Below the pieces are notes generated by a model. The model did no database searches, had not been told where the DNA came from, and saw only the letters and a list, made by a program, of their open reading frames with translations. A stretch of 64,000 nt of DNA from Pyxidicoccus xibeiensis (GTDB taxonomy: Bacteria; Myxococcota; Myxococcia; Myxococcales; Myxococcaceae), in assembly GCF_024198175.1 (NCBI RefSeq), contig NZ_JAJVKV010000004.1:682001-746000 (forward strand), given 5' to 3'. Every line of letters starts with the position of its first letter. Position 1 is the stretch's first letter. The translations under genes were made by a program, and so were the position numbers. Positions 18,025-26,004 of the stretch are shown here, in pieces.

Positions 18025-18749
18025 ACCTGCGCGTAGCCCAGCAGCCGGTCCATGACGCTGAGCTGGTAGCCAAAGCCCCGCACGCGCGGGCCGTGGCCGC
18101 CCTCCACCGTGTAGAGCATCCCGTAGGCCACGTGGTGCACCAGCCCGATGTGGTCCTCCGGTTCGTCCTGGTCGCCCTTGGACCAGACGACGAGGTCCCC
18201 GGGCTCGGGCGTGTAGTGCTCCCCGGACAGGTGCGCCCAGCCGCGCTGCCCCAGCTCGCCGAAGAGGCGGCGCGCGCTGACGGTGTACGGGAAGGGCGGG
18301 CCCGCCGGGTCCTGCCAGAAGCACCAGCTCACGAAGCCGGCGCACCAGGAGCTGCCCTCGGGGGCCAGGTCGCGCAGGTACTTGCGAATCGACGTCGCGG
18401 CTTCCTCGCCCGCCCGCAGCTCGCCCAGCGCCATGGACAGCGCATGCCGCCCGCGCGCGCTGCCGCCCAGCTCCGGCAGGGGCATCTGCGTGAAGTCGAT
18501 GGGTGGCGGCTCCATCAGGAAGGGCCGGGGGTGCGTCAGGCTCCACCACGTGAGGGGCCCCACCCCGCCATCCACCACCAGCGGCTCGCTGTCCGGGCCC
18601 AGGTTCTGCGCCTGGAAGGCGCGCACCGCCGAGTGCGTCGCCGCTCCGAAGTCGCCGTCCTGACTCACGACGTAGCCCCGCCGCGTGAGCAGTTGCTGGA
18701 GCCGCTGGACCTCGGGCCCCGAATCCCCCAGGCCCAACGTGCGCGCCAT
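18012..18749 (-). CDS. Peptidoglycan-binding plus CHAP-like amidase protein
   Basis: ATG at 18749 is preferred to the longer frame because it starts directly with a PG_binding_1 domain (GDSGPEVQRLQQLL, DGDFGAATHSAVRAFQ, residues about 7-70). A C-terminal CHAP/NlpC-like domain (about 100-245) has SSWCAGFVSWCFW (candidate nucleophile Cys) and DHIGLVHHV (His). No signal peptide is found, so export would need another route, as for phage or contractile-tail associated hydrolases. 245 residues. Divergent from the MarR gene. Confidence 0.75.
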   Translation of the reverse strand: MARTLGLGDSGPEVQRLQQLLTRRGYVVSQDGDFGAATHSAVRAFQAQNLGPDSEPLVVDGGVGPLTWWSLTHPRPFLMEPPPIDFTQMPLPELGGSARGRHALSMALGELRAGEEAATSIRKYLRDLAPEGSSWCAGFVSWCFWQDPAGPPFPYTVSARRLFGELGQRGWAHLSGEHYTPEPGDLVVWSKGDQDEPEDHIGLVHHVAYGMLYTVEGGHGPRVRGFGYQLSVMDRLLGYAQVPGP

Positions 18750-19138
18750 GGTGTGCCGCCCCCCGTCACCTCTCGGGAAGGGTAGGGACGCTCCGGCGCG
18801 GGACACTCCCGGCGTGGAGGACGGGGGCGGTGCCCGGGCGCCAACGCGGGGCTCCGCCTTGTGGCTGGCCTGCCGGGTCGGCTTGTGACTGCCGGTGAAC
18901 ATCCGATGGGACGGCGGGAAGGCCCCGCGGGGATTTCCAGCGTCCGCCGGGAAGGAGGAAACACGTCGCGGGTTGGGTGATCCGCCGCGACGGTTTCCGG
19001 AGAATCGAGATGGCTCCGATATGCCTATTGATGCCGGACGTTGAGTTGCTCAGCCGGGGCGTGTGCCCCCTCGATGACGGGTTGCCAACCTCCCTCGGCC
19101 GGAGGGGACACGGCGCCCGAGAGACGGAGGCGATGAAG
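18750..19138. other. 389-bp divergent intergenic region with an imperfect dyad
   Basis: No gene is supported between the CHAP gene and the MarR gene. It contains an inverted repeat, GGAAACACGTCGCGG (18957-18971) against CCGCGACGGTTTCC (18985-18998), mismatched by one inserted base. This could be a MarR operator or part of the leader. The long frames crossing the region are extensions without domain content. Confidence 0.4.
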
Positions 19139-19744
19139 ATGTCCGAGCTCTCGATGGAAGTGCGAGTGCAGGTCGCGCGGTTGAGGAATCTCATCATCGA
19201 CGTAGCGCGCTGCGGCGCGCTGAACAGCCCCCTGAGCTCGCTGCCCCATACGGAGCTGGACCCGATGGAGGTACAGGCGCTGTGGTGGCTGAAGGCGGAG
19301 AGCCTCCTGCCCGTCAACGTGCTCGCCGACAGACTGGGAGGCATTGCGCTGCCCCGTCTCAGCCGGTTGTTGGACCGGCTGGAGGACGCGAAGCTCGTCC
19401 AGCGTGAGCGCTCGGTGCGGCATGACCGGCGTCGCGTGAGGGTGCGGCTCACCGAGCAGGGGCGGGCGCTCGCGGAGCAGGCCGACAACGTGGTCCAGGA
19501 GCGGATGGCGAAGCTGCTGCTGCCGCTCGCCGGTGAGCAGCGCAGCGCGCTGGTGGACATGTTGGAGGGCTGGGTGGAGGCGATGGGCTGCTGGAACCGC
19601 GCGGAGGAGCTGGCCACCGAGGAGGGCACCGAGCCGGAGCCCGAGACGGCCGAGGCCTCCGACGTGTCGGAGCGGCCCAGTGCGCCGCGCCCGAGGCTCA
19701 CGCGCGCCGAGCCTCCCCCCGTCATCACCGCCAACGCGGCCTGA
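19139..19744 (+). CDS. MarR-family transcriptional regulator
   Basis: A winged-helix DNA-binding dimer. Of the two adjacent ATGs (19133 and 19139) the second is favoured because GGAGG at 19126-19130 is then 8 bp away. The wHTH core runs PMEVQALWWL, LADRLGGIALPRLSRLLDRLEDAKLVQRE and the wing DRRRVRVRLTEQGRAL. The C-terminal 45 residues are an acidic, Pro-rich tail not typical of the family. No target gene is adjacent on the same strand; autoregulation through the upstream dyad is possible. Confidence 0.85.
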   Translation: MSELSMEVRVQVARLRNLIIDVARCGALNSPLSSLPHTELDPMEVQALWWLKAESLLPVNVLADRLGGIALPRLSRLLDRLEDAKLVQRERSVRHDRRRVRVRLTEQGRALAEQADNVVQERMAKLLLPLAGEQRSALVDMLEGWVEAMGCWNRAEELATEEGTEPEPETAEASDVSERPSAPRPRLTRAEPPPVITANAA

Positions 19745-19770
19745 CGTTCGCCTCGGAGTCGTGACATCCA

Positions 19771-19799
19771 CACCGGGCCTCGACACCTGGGGCCCGGTG
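19771..19799. terminator. Bidirectional hairpin terminator
   Basis: Perfect 9-bp stem CACCGGGCC (19771-19779) with GGCCCGGTG (19791-19799) between the convergent MarR gene and the 599-residue gene. No T-run. Confidence 0.55.
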
Positions 19800-21599
19800 C
19801 TACAGCCGCACCTCCACCACTCCGGAGGTGTGGCATTCCGAGACAGCCTCTCCCATCCAGGGGGCATGGCCCTCCGCCTCGACTTCGACGTGGAGTGAGT
19901 CCGCCAGCACGCGGCCCAGCCGCCACCGTCCTTCCGCGTCCGTGCGGCCCCGCGCGGGCGGCAGCGAGCCCAGGACCCCGGTGCTGGTGACATACGCGCC
20001 GTACACGGGCGCCCCCGCCGAGGTGACGCGCACCTCGCAGGCCACGCCGCCCTCGTCCATCCGCAAGGTGACGAAGCGCTCCGCGCCATCCGCGCTCACT
20101 TCCGCCGAAGTGCTCGCATGGACTTCGTAGGGTGACGTCGCGGCGAGCACGCGGTACGTCCCGGCCTCGAGCAGGGACACGGCCATCCCCCGCTCCTCCT
20201 CATGGAAGACCTCGGCGGAGTGCGTGAGCCACCGTCCCTCCGTGCCGCGCCGCTGGAGCACGAACACCGGATACGGCCGCCGAGACCGCTCCTGGAGCAG
20301 CGCGCGCGCATGGCCATCCATGCGCAGCACCAGCCACCGGTACACCGGCACGCGCCACGTCACCGCCGCGTCGGACACACCGGCCTTCGGGGAGAACTCG
20401 AAGGCCTGCCACTCCGGCGCCAGCGGACGCCCCGAGCCGGAAGGCACCACCTGCACGGTGAACCGAGACGGGCTCCACGAAGGCAGCGCCTCCACCGTGA
20501 AGCGTCCTTCCGGCGTCAGCGCCACGTCCTGTCCGTCCGGCCCCACCAGCCGCGCCCCCGGAGGCGCCGTGGCCGAGCCCTCCAGCACCACGCGCCCCCG
20601 CAGCGTCACCGTGCTCCCCACCCCGCCCGGGAAGAGTGCATGCACGTCCAGCACCACCGTCTCCACACGCCCCTCGCGCAGCGGCACCTCCACCGGTGCG
20701 CCCTCCTGACCGGAAGCGCTCCGGAGCCACAGCCGCACCGCCGGGTCCATCGGCAGCGGGAGCAGCGCGGTGTCCCCATTGGCAGACAGCGGAAGGGGCG
20801 TGCCCTCGCTCAGCGCAGCGGCCACGTTGGGAGCCACATGGCGCACCACCGGCAGCAGCTCGCTCGCGCGCTCGGCGCCGCGCGGGTCCACGTCCACGAT
20901 GCGCTCAACCCGGACGAAGAAGGGCCCGTGCTCCGGCCGCGTACCGGCCAGCCGCACCCGTACTCCCGTGGGCCGGCGCGCTCGCAACACACCGGCGTCC
21001 ACCACCCTCGACGCAGGAGCATCAGAAGACAGCCGTCCCGCCACCCCACCCGTCGCTGGCACCGCTGCCGTGGGCCGCCGCTCCAGCGCTCCCGCCTCCG
21101 GCACCACATCGCCCCACCAGAACGTCCCATCCGGCTCCCAGGCCAGCAGCCGGTAACGTGGCGCCACCGGCACCGGCTCCGGCCCCAGCGTCCCGCCCGA
21201 GGCGGACGGCGTCACCGTCGCCGGCCGCCACTCCGCCACATTGGCCAGGTCCTCCAGCCGCGAGGGCCCCGCGCCGCCACCGCCCTCGCGCTTCGCCTCC
21301 TCCCACGTGAGCCGGTCCGCCTCGGAGATGAACGCCGCGCCCACGCGGGCCTCACCCTGGAATGGACGTTCCCCTTCCAGCACCGCGCGCAGCCGGAGGC
21401 CCCCCGGCGAGGGCCGCACCGCGACCTCGGGCACGCGCGGCACCTCCGACATCGCTGTCTCCACACCGGCAACGGGCAAAGGACGCGCGGGCGAGGAAGG
21501 AGCCTCCTCCTCCGGAGCAAGCCCCCACCACAGCGCGAGCCCGACCACCACGAGCGCGGCGCCCCGGATCCACCGGCCTGTGCGGCCCGTGCGGCTCAA
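19800..21599 (-). CDS. Membrane-anchored protein with carboxypeptidase-regulatory-like domains
   Basis: 599 residues. One N-terminal membrane segment (about 13-27: AALVVVGLALWWGL) is followed by Pro-rich sequence and then beta-rich regions. CarboxypepD_reg-like modules are visible at about 335-385 (VTLRGRVVLEGSATAPPGARLVGPDGQDV...GRFTVEALP) and near the C-terminus at about 525-580 (CEVRVTSAGAPVYGAYV...TDAEGRWRLGRV). Such modules bind carbohydrate or serve as surface spacers. The start overlaps the stop of the nuclease-like gene by 4 bp (ATGA), so the two are co-translated. Function unknown. Confidence 0.65.
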   Translation of the reverse strand: MSRTGRTGRWIRGAALVVVGLALWWGLAPEEEAPSSPARPLPVAGVETAMSEVPRVPEVAVRPSPGGLRLRAVLEGERPFQGEARVGAAFISEADRLTWEEAKREGGGGAGPSRLEDLANVAEWRPATVTPSASGGTLGPEPVPVAPRYRLLAWEPDGTFWWGDVVPEAGALERRPTAAVPATGGVAGRLSSDAPASRVVDAGVLRARRPTGVRVRLAGTRPEHGPFFVRVERIVDVDPRGAERASELLPVVRHVAPNVAAALSEGTPLPLSANGDTALLPLPMDPAVRLWLRSASGQEGAPVEVPLREGRVETVVLDVHALFPGGVGSTVTLRGRVVLEGSATAPPGARLVGPDGQDVALTPEGRFTVEALPSWSPSRFTVQVVPSGSGRPLAPEWQAFEFSPKAGVSDAAVTWRVPVYRWLVLRMDGHARALLQERSRRPYPVFVLQRRGTEGRWLTHSAEVFHEEERGMAVSLLEAGTYRVLAATSPYEVHASTSAEVSADGAERFVTLRMDEGGVACEVRVTSAGAPVYGAYVTSTGVLGSLPPARGRTDAEGRWRLGRVLADSLHVEVEAEGHAPWMGEAVSECHTSGVVEVRL

Positions 21600-22462
21600 T
21601 CCGTGTCGCTGCTGGAGTACAGGGACAGGTAGACGGGCGCGTGGTCCGCCAGCCGGGTGACGAAGTCAGACATGTTGGCGATGTAGTCCCGGCCCACCGT
21701 GGAGAACTCCGTCACGTACGTGTTCTGCATCCAGAAGTGGTCATACGCGCTGACGAAGGCGCCGCTCAGGTTGATGGTGGTGGCCACGTCCAGCCGGCAC
21801 GACACCGCTGGAGCCAGCCCCGCCAGCTCCGTCCACGACGCTCCGGTGCAGGCCATGTTGTGGTCGCCCAGCAGGATGACGTCCTGGTCCGTGCCGCTGC
21901 CGTCCTGCACCGACTTGAACACCGTGTCGATGTTGCGCACCTCCACGTCGCGCTCGGCGGCGGTGCCCCAGATGGCGTGCCAGTTGATGAAGGTGTAGTC
22001 CGCGCCCGTGGGCGTGTGGCGCACCTTCACGATTTGCGGCTCGCGCTCGAACTTGTCGCCCGTGTCGCTGTACACCGTGGACGACAGCAGCGACACCGTG
22101 TCCGTCCGGTACAGCACCGCGTACATCTCCTTGTACGACGAGCGGCCGATGAGCGGCGTCTGCGCGTAGCTCCACGACACGCCGGACACCTGCGTGAGCG
22201 CCTGGGCAATCGCGGGCATCACGCTGGCGTTCATCACCTCCTGCAGGAACACCAGGTCACAGCCGTTGTTCGACGTGCTGTTCGCACCGAACTGGTTCCA
22301 GAGCTGCTTCGCGTCATCCAGGTACGTCTGCTCCGCGGACCACCCTTCGTGGCGCAGGTTCCAGCTCACCACCCGCAGGTAGGACGCCGCCTGCGCCAGC
22401 GTGGGAACGCAGAGCACCACCAGCAACACCACCGCGCGCGACAAGAAGGACGGCCGTCTCAT
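21596..22462 (-). CDS. Secreted endonuclease/exonuclease/phosphatase-family protein
   Basis: DNase I-like fold, possibly an extracellular nuclease or phosphodiesterase. ATG at 22462 gives a cleavable signal peptide (MRRPSFLSRAVVLLV...LAQA-A). Motifs in family order: RVVSWNLRHEG, FLQEV (metal-binding Glu), INWHAIWG, LLGDHNMA (usual form GDxN) and a late DHAPVYLSL (usual DHxP). All catalytic positions look intact. 288 residues. The upstream divergent region carries ATGCAA/TTGCAT half-sites at 22648-22681, so this gene may share metal control with the rightward cluster. Confidence 0.8.
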   Translation of the reverse strand: MRRPSFLSRAVVLLVVLCVPTLAQAASYLRVVSWNLRHEGWSAEQTYLDDAKQLWNQFGANSTSNNGCDLVFLQEVMNASVMPAIAQALTQVSGVSWSYAQTPLIGRSSYKEMYAVLYRTDTVSLLSSTVYSDTGDKFEREPQIVKVRHTPTGADYTFINWHAIWGTAAERDVEVRNIDTVFKSVQDGSGTDQDVILLGDHNMACTGASWTELAGLAPAVSCRLDVATTINLSGAFVSAYDHFWMQNTYVTEFSTVGRDYIANMSDFVTRLADHAPVYLSLYSSSDTD

Positions 22463-22769
22463 TCGGGCACCTCGGAGTGGAGGGGCGGCCGAGGGGGACG
22501 GCCGCACTCACGCTCCGTCCTAACGGATTCCGGGCCTTACGGGCAATCAACGTTCTTGAAACGTAAGAAACAAGCAAGATCTCAGCACACCCACCCCTGA
22601 TGAAGACCTCCCGCACCAACGCACCACGCCAGGGCTCCGCCTCGTAAATGCAACTTGATTACTATTAGATCTGAATTGCATATTGCGGGCGCACTCCAGG
22701 GTGCTCCGCACACGTCCCCATGACGGGTGCTCTCGCGACCCCTGGCGCCCGGACCGGGAGAGACACGTC
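22463..22769. other. 307-bp AT-richer divergent promoter region
   Basis: No gene. The stretch from about 22550 to 22690 is clearly AT-richer than its surroundings and contains the operator-like half-sites annotated separately. It should hold promoters for the leftward nuclease gene and the rightward cluster starting at 22770. Confidence 0.5.
22648..22681. promoter_or_regulatory. Degenerate pair of ATGCAA-N5-TTGCAT boxes
   Basis: Two abutting 17-bp windows: 22648-22664 has a perfect left arm (ATGCAA, right arm TTACTA) and 22665-22681 has a perfect right arm (TTGCAT, left arm TTAGAT). It is the weakest of the five sites in the window. It lies 88 bp upstream of the gene at 22770 and 185 bp upstream of the nuclease gene. 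Confidence 0.45.
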
Positions 22770-23468
22770 ATGAGCAGGCTCATCTGGAGCGTGGGAGGCA
22801 CCGGCCTCCTGCTGTCGGCGCTGGCGACGGCCTGGCTCCACCGCCCCCTCGAGCCACGGGTGGTCGAGGCGCCCATGGCCTCCGCACCTCATGACTTCAC
22901 GGCGGAGACACCGGACACGCACGCCGCTCCCGCCCCGCCACCCACGACACCGCGGCAGCAGGCACGGGGCGCCTCCATCCCACCGCCCGAGCACCCCGCC
23001 TCCCCTCCCGCGGACCTCAGCGGCCTCGACGCGCCGAGGCCGCCTCCAGGGTCCGCGCTGCCTCGCGAGCGTCGCCAGGTCTCCGAACCCCGGCTGCGGC
23101 TGGTGAAGGCCCTGCGCGGTGACTACCCGACGCCGGAGGCCCGCCGGGCCGCGGTGCTCGCGGAGCTGGCGGCGTCGGGAGCCAGCGGCGAGCCCTGGAC
23201 GGAGGACGCTCGCGCCGCGCTGGAGCGCTGGAAGACCCGCGTCGACGAGGACGTGCTGCCCGTGCGCGCCGAGCCTCCCCGCTGCTTCGCCGCCGGCTGC
23301 GTGTCGCGCGTCACCTTCCCGGACGCGGCCTCCTTCGACGTGGCCTTCCAGGGCACCGCGGAGCTGAGGCTCGGCACCGCGAGCGCCCACCTCCAGCTTC
23401 CGCCCGAGCGCCTCGCCTCGGGCGAGGTCGTCGCCTCGTGGGTCGTCCTCCGCCCGGACGCGCCCTGA
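22770..23468 (+). CDS. Membrane-anchored Pro-rich protein, unknown
   Basis: ATG at 22770 has a GGGAG ribosome site and gives an N-terminal hydrophobic segment (SVGGTGLLLSALATAWL). Next come about 80 residues of Pro/Ala-rich, probably disordered sequence. A compact C-terminal domain (about 110-232) holds the only two Cys in CFAAGCVSRVTFPD. No family recognised. It is the first gene after the 22648-22681 operator-like region and is 64 bp upstream of the first HACxH lipoprotein, so it is probably part of the same transcript. Confidence 0.6.
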   Translation: MSRLIWSVGGTGLLLSALATAWLHRPLEPRVVEAPMASAPHDFTAETPDTHAAPAPPPTTPRQQARGASIPPPEHPASPPADLSGLDAPRPPPGSALPRERRQVSEPRLRLVKALRGDYPTPEARRAAVLAELAASGASGEPWTEDARAALERWKTRVDEDVLPVRAEPPRCFAAGCVSRVTFPDAASFDVAFQGTAELRLGTASAHLQLPPERLASGEVVASWVVLRPDAP

Positions 23469-23532
23469 GGCCCGCCTCCACACCTGTCGTAGCCGCAGTC
23501 CCCCACGAAGTCCCCACCCAGGAGTCAACACC

Positions 23533-24138
23533 ATGAAGCTGGAGAACCTGCTCAAGAAGTCCCTGCTCGCCACCGGCGCGGCCGCCCTGCTCGCCGGCTG
23601 CGGCACCCCCGCCGGCGAGTCCACCCCGGAGCCCACCCCCGCCCCCGAGGCCTCCCTGGAGACGCAGGGCGCGCAGCTGCTCGCCGCCTGCGACCCCGTC
23701 GAGCTGGAGGAGGTGGTCGAGCACGCCTGCATCCACGCCGAGCTGGGCCCCTTCGAGGCCGTCACCGCCTCTGCCCTGGGCGCGCCGGTGCTCGTGGACG
23801 TCAGCGCCCCCCACACGGCGTACAACGTCACCCTGCCCCCCACGAACTACTGCGGCTGGGGTGGCCGGCTCGCCTTCATCCCCGAGGAGTCCGGTGAGCT
23901 CGCCTTCCTCGTCTCGCGCCACCGCGGCCTGCGCATCTTCGAGGCCGCCACCGGCACCGAGGTCGCCCGTGAGTGCCGCTACAACGTGCCCTCCACCGTC
24001 TGCTCCAGCCTGAAGACCGGCATCCTCGCCGACGTCGAGGGCGGCACCGAGTACCACCTCCAGTTCCTCTCCCTGACGCCGGGCAACGCCCAGTTCAGGC
24101 TCGTCGTCGAGGAGGCTGGCCACCACCACGAGGAGTAG
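23533..24138 (+). CDS. HACxH-module lipoprotein 1
   Basis: 201 residues with lipoprotein signal (MKLENLLKKSLLATGAAALLAGC). The mature protein is one copy of a module found four times in this cluster. It begins with EHACIH (about 62-67). About 26 residues on comes HTAYNVTLP, followed by beta strands, a later Cys-containing stretch (STVCSSLK) and a closing strand FRLVVEE. The tail is HHHEE. The His/Cys spacing suggests metal binding (inference). A ribosome site (AGGAG) precedes the ATG. A 14-bp terminator follows, so this gene ends its operon. No database family known to me. Confidence 0.65.
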   Translation: MKLENLLKKSLLATGAAALLAGCGTPAGESTPEPTPAPEASLETQGAQLLAACDPVELEEVVEHACIHAELGPFEAVTASALGAPVLVDVSAPHTAYNVTLPPTNYCGWGGRLAFIPEESGELAFLVSRHRGLRIFEAATGTEVARECRYNVPSTVCSSLKTGILADVEGGTEYHLQFLSLTPGNAQFRLVVEEAGHHHEE

Positions 24139-24154
24139 ACCCCTCCCTCCAGGG

Positions 24155-24195
24155 GCACGGGCCCGCGGAGGGCCGCCCGCGCCGCGGGCCCGTGC
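24155..24195 (+). terminator. Strong GC-rich terminator hairpin
   Basis: Perfect 14-bp stem (24155-24168 with 24182-24195), 13-nt loop, then an AT-rich stretch. It separates HACxH lipoprotein 1 from the independently controlled lipoprotein 2. Confidence 0.65.
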
Positions 24196-24227
24196 ATGCT
24201 GTTCAATTTCAATCCACACCGATGCTT

Positions 24228-24244
24228 ATGCATCACAGTTGCAT
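24228..24244. promoter_or_regulatory. Fur-family-like operator box (ATGCAT-N5-TTGCAT)
   Basis: ATGCATCACAGTTGCAT matches the shared palindrome ATGCAA-N5-TTGCAT at 11 of 12 arm positions. It lies 31 bp before the start of HACxH lipoprotein 2, where a bound repressor would block RNA polymerase, and is flanked by TT and TTAA. Confidence 0.65.
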
Positions 24245-24275
24245 TTAAAGCGAGGCTCCGGTTAGGAAGGGCCTC

Positions 24276-24929
24276 ATGTCTCCATCCCTCCGCGTCCTCG
24301 CCGTGGCCGCGTGCGCCCTGGCACTCTCCGCCTGCAGCGGTGACGAGCCCGCTCCCATCGAGCCTCCACCGGAGGACGCGGGCCCCTCGGACCCCTGCGA
24401 GCCCAACGGCCACATCCACCGGGAGCCCACGGGCGACTGGTGCCACTGCAACAAGGGCTACCGCGCCACCCTCGAGGGGCTGGCCTGCGAGACGGACCCG
24501 GACTACGTCCCCAGCGCCGGCTTCAGCTTCGGCGACAACGGCGAGCACGCCTGCTGGCACGTCACCAACGGCCCCTTCGTCACCGTCAGCGCCTCCACCA
24601 CCCGCCAGCCCCGCGTGGACGACTTCCACACGTACTACACGGTGAAGCTGCTCCCGGAGGGGGGCCAGTACGTGGGCACCTTCAGCTACAAGGCCTTCGC
24701 CACCGGTAACTTCGTCGTCTACCTCGGCAACCCGGACATCCCCATCACCCTGGTGGAGACGGCCATCAACACCCCCGTCACCCCGGCCGGCACCCGCGCC
24801 ACCGACGACCACTGCTCGGCCCTCAAACACATGGTCGGCTACGAGCTGACGGACCGCGTCCAGTACACGCTCGAGATTGGCCCCACGTCCCTGCCGGAGC
24901 TCGGCATGGTCATCGAACACCTGCCCTGA
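24276..24929 (+). CDS. HACxH-module lipoprotein 2 with EGF-like Cys segment
   Basis: 217 residues, signal MSPSLRVLAVAACALALSAC. After an acidic Pro-rich linker comes an EGF-like stretch (PCEPNGHIH...WCHCNKGYRA...LACE, about 41-72). The HACxH module then starts at EHACWH (about 90-95). The second block is FHTYYTVKLL, the third a Cys/His stretch (DDHCSALKHMVGYEL), and it closes with YTLEIGP..LGMVIEHL. Order and spacing match the other three copies. It has its own operator-like box 31 bp upstream. Candidate surface metal-binding protein; the family is not named as far as I know. Confidence 0.65.
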   Translation: MSPSLRVLAVAACALALSACSGDEPAPIEPPPEDAGPSDPCEPNGHIHREPTGDWCHCNKGYRATLEGLACETDPDYVPSAGFSFGDNGEHACWHVTNGPFVTVSASTTRQPRVDDFHTYYTVKLLPEGGQYVGTFSYKAFATGNFVVYLGNPDIPITLVETAINTPVTPAGTRATDDHCSALKHMVGYELTDRVQYTLEIGPTSLPELGMVIEHLP

Positions 24930-24976
24930 GCCACACCGCTTCGCGCCCGCGAGACCTGGAAATGACCGCGCCGTTA

Positions 24977-24993
24977 TTGCAACTCAATTGCGT
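24977..24993. promoter_or_regulatory. Fur-family-like operator box (TTGCAA-N5-TTGCGT)
   Basis: The 14-mer TGCAACTCAATTGC is identical to the core of the box at 38346-38362, 13 kb away in front of the COG0523 gene. It sits 60 bp upstream of HACxH lipoprotein 3. A further small dyad, ATCAATTGAT, follows at about 24997-25006. Confidence 0.7.
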
Positions 24994-25053
24994 TTGATCA
25001 ATTGATGCGGGCACCGGGCGCGATGAGCCCCGGCTCACGAAAGGAACCCCCAA

Positions 25054-25752
25054 ATGAAGCTGATGAACCGGAACCTCTGCGGTGCGCTGCTGAGTCTTTC
25101 GCTGGCCGCGTGCGGCCCCATGGACGAGGCCGAGCTGGAGTCCCTCACGTCGCAGGAGCAGGAGCTGCCGGCGAACTGCACGTCGGTGGACGACACGGCC
25201 ATGACGGACCACGCGTGCGTCCACTACAACAACGGCGCCAGCAACCTGAACAGGACGGCCAGCGCCACGCGCGTCACCACCGCGCCGTCCGTGAGCACGA
25301 AGCACATGCACTACACCATCACCCTGCCGGCGGGCGCGGAGGGCTCGGTGACGTACGTCCCCACGGCCACCGTCGCGGGTGACACCACGGAGTCCGTGTC
25401 CTTCTATCTGTCGCCCTCGGCGACCTTCACGCTGCTCACCTCCGGCGGCACCACCGTGACGCCCGGCATCAACGAGACGATTACGTCCAGCTGCGGGCTG
25501 TCGAAGGTCGTCACCTACGACCTGACGGTGGGCAGCACGTACATCCTGGCCATGGGGCCCGTCGCCGGGAACCAGGTCCGCCTGGTGCCGGAGTACCTGG
25601 ATGACAACCGCGTCCGCTGGTACCGCGATGCGGACGGCGACACGTATGGCACCAGCACCAACTCCGTCCTCACCGCCTGCGAGCCGCAGTCCGGCTACGT
25701 CGACCGGCGCTTCGACTGCAACGACAACGACCCGAACATCTTCAACTGCTAG
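25054..25752 (+). CDS. HACxH-module lipoprotein 3 with MopE-type metal-binding motif
   Basis: 232 residues, signal MKLMNRNLCGALLSLSLAAC, ribosome site AAAGGAA. The HACxH module begins at DHACVH (about 52-57), continues with KHMHYTITLP, then a Cys stretch (SSCGLSKVVTYDL) and YILAMGP...RLVPEYL. The C-terminal 45 residues are a separate motif, WYRDADGDTYG...CEPQSGYV...DCNDNDPNIFNC. This is the putative metal-binding motif (PF11617) named after MopE, a secreted copper-binding protein of Methylococcus. This fusion is the strongest hint that the HACxH family handles metal. It has its own operator-like box upstream. Confidence 0.7.
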   Translation: MKLMNRNLCGALLSLSLAACGPMDEAELESLTSQEQELPANCTSVDDTAMTDHACVHYNNGASNLNRTASATRVTTAPSVSTKHMHYTITLPAGAEGSVTYVPTATVAGDTTESVSFYLSPSATFTLLTSGGTTVTPGINETITSSCGLSKVVTYDLTVGSTYILAMGPVAGNQVRLVPEYLDDNRVRWYRDADGDTYGTSTNSVLTACEPQSGYVDRRFDCNDNDPNIFNC

Positions 25753-25930
25753 CAGCCTGCTCAGCAGCGTGTCCGCCGGGGCCGGACTGCTCGGCCTCGG
25801 CGCTGCCTCCTGACGGGCGCCTGGCTCCTGGGGACCGGGTCCGCTCTTCGGGAGTCACGCATGGCCCGGGTTGCAGCCGGGTCGGGACTCCCTGACAGGA
25901 CCTGTCCCGGGTGGGCCAGCGGGCCCGCCC

Positions 25931-25964
25931 GCCGGAGCGCCTTCCCACGCGAGGGCGCTCCGGC
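25931..25964 (+). terminator. 11-bp hairpin in gap between lipoproteins 3 and 4
   Basis: GCCGGAGCGCC (25931-25941) pairs perfectly with GGCGCTCCGGC (25954-25964), followed by a short TTT. Probably ends the lipoprotein 3 transcript or attenuates read-through into lipoprotein 4. The rest of the 252-bp gap shows no gene and no ATGCAA/TTGCAT box. Confidence 0.5.
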
Positions 25965-26004
25965 ACCGCTGTTTCCATGACTCATCCTGGAGGAAGTACC
26001 AACG

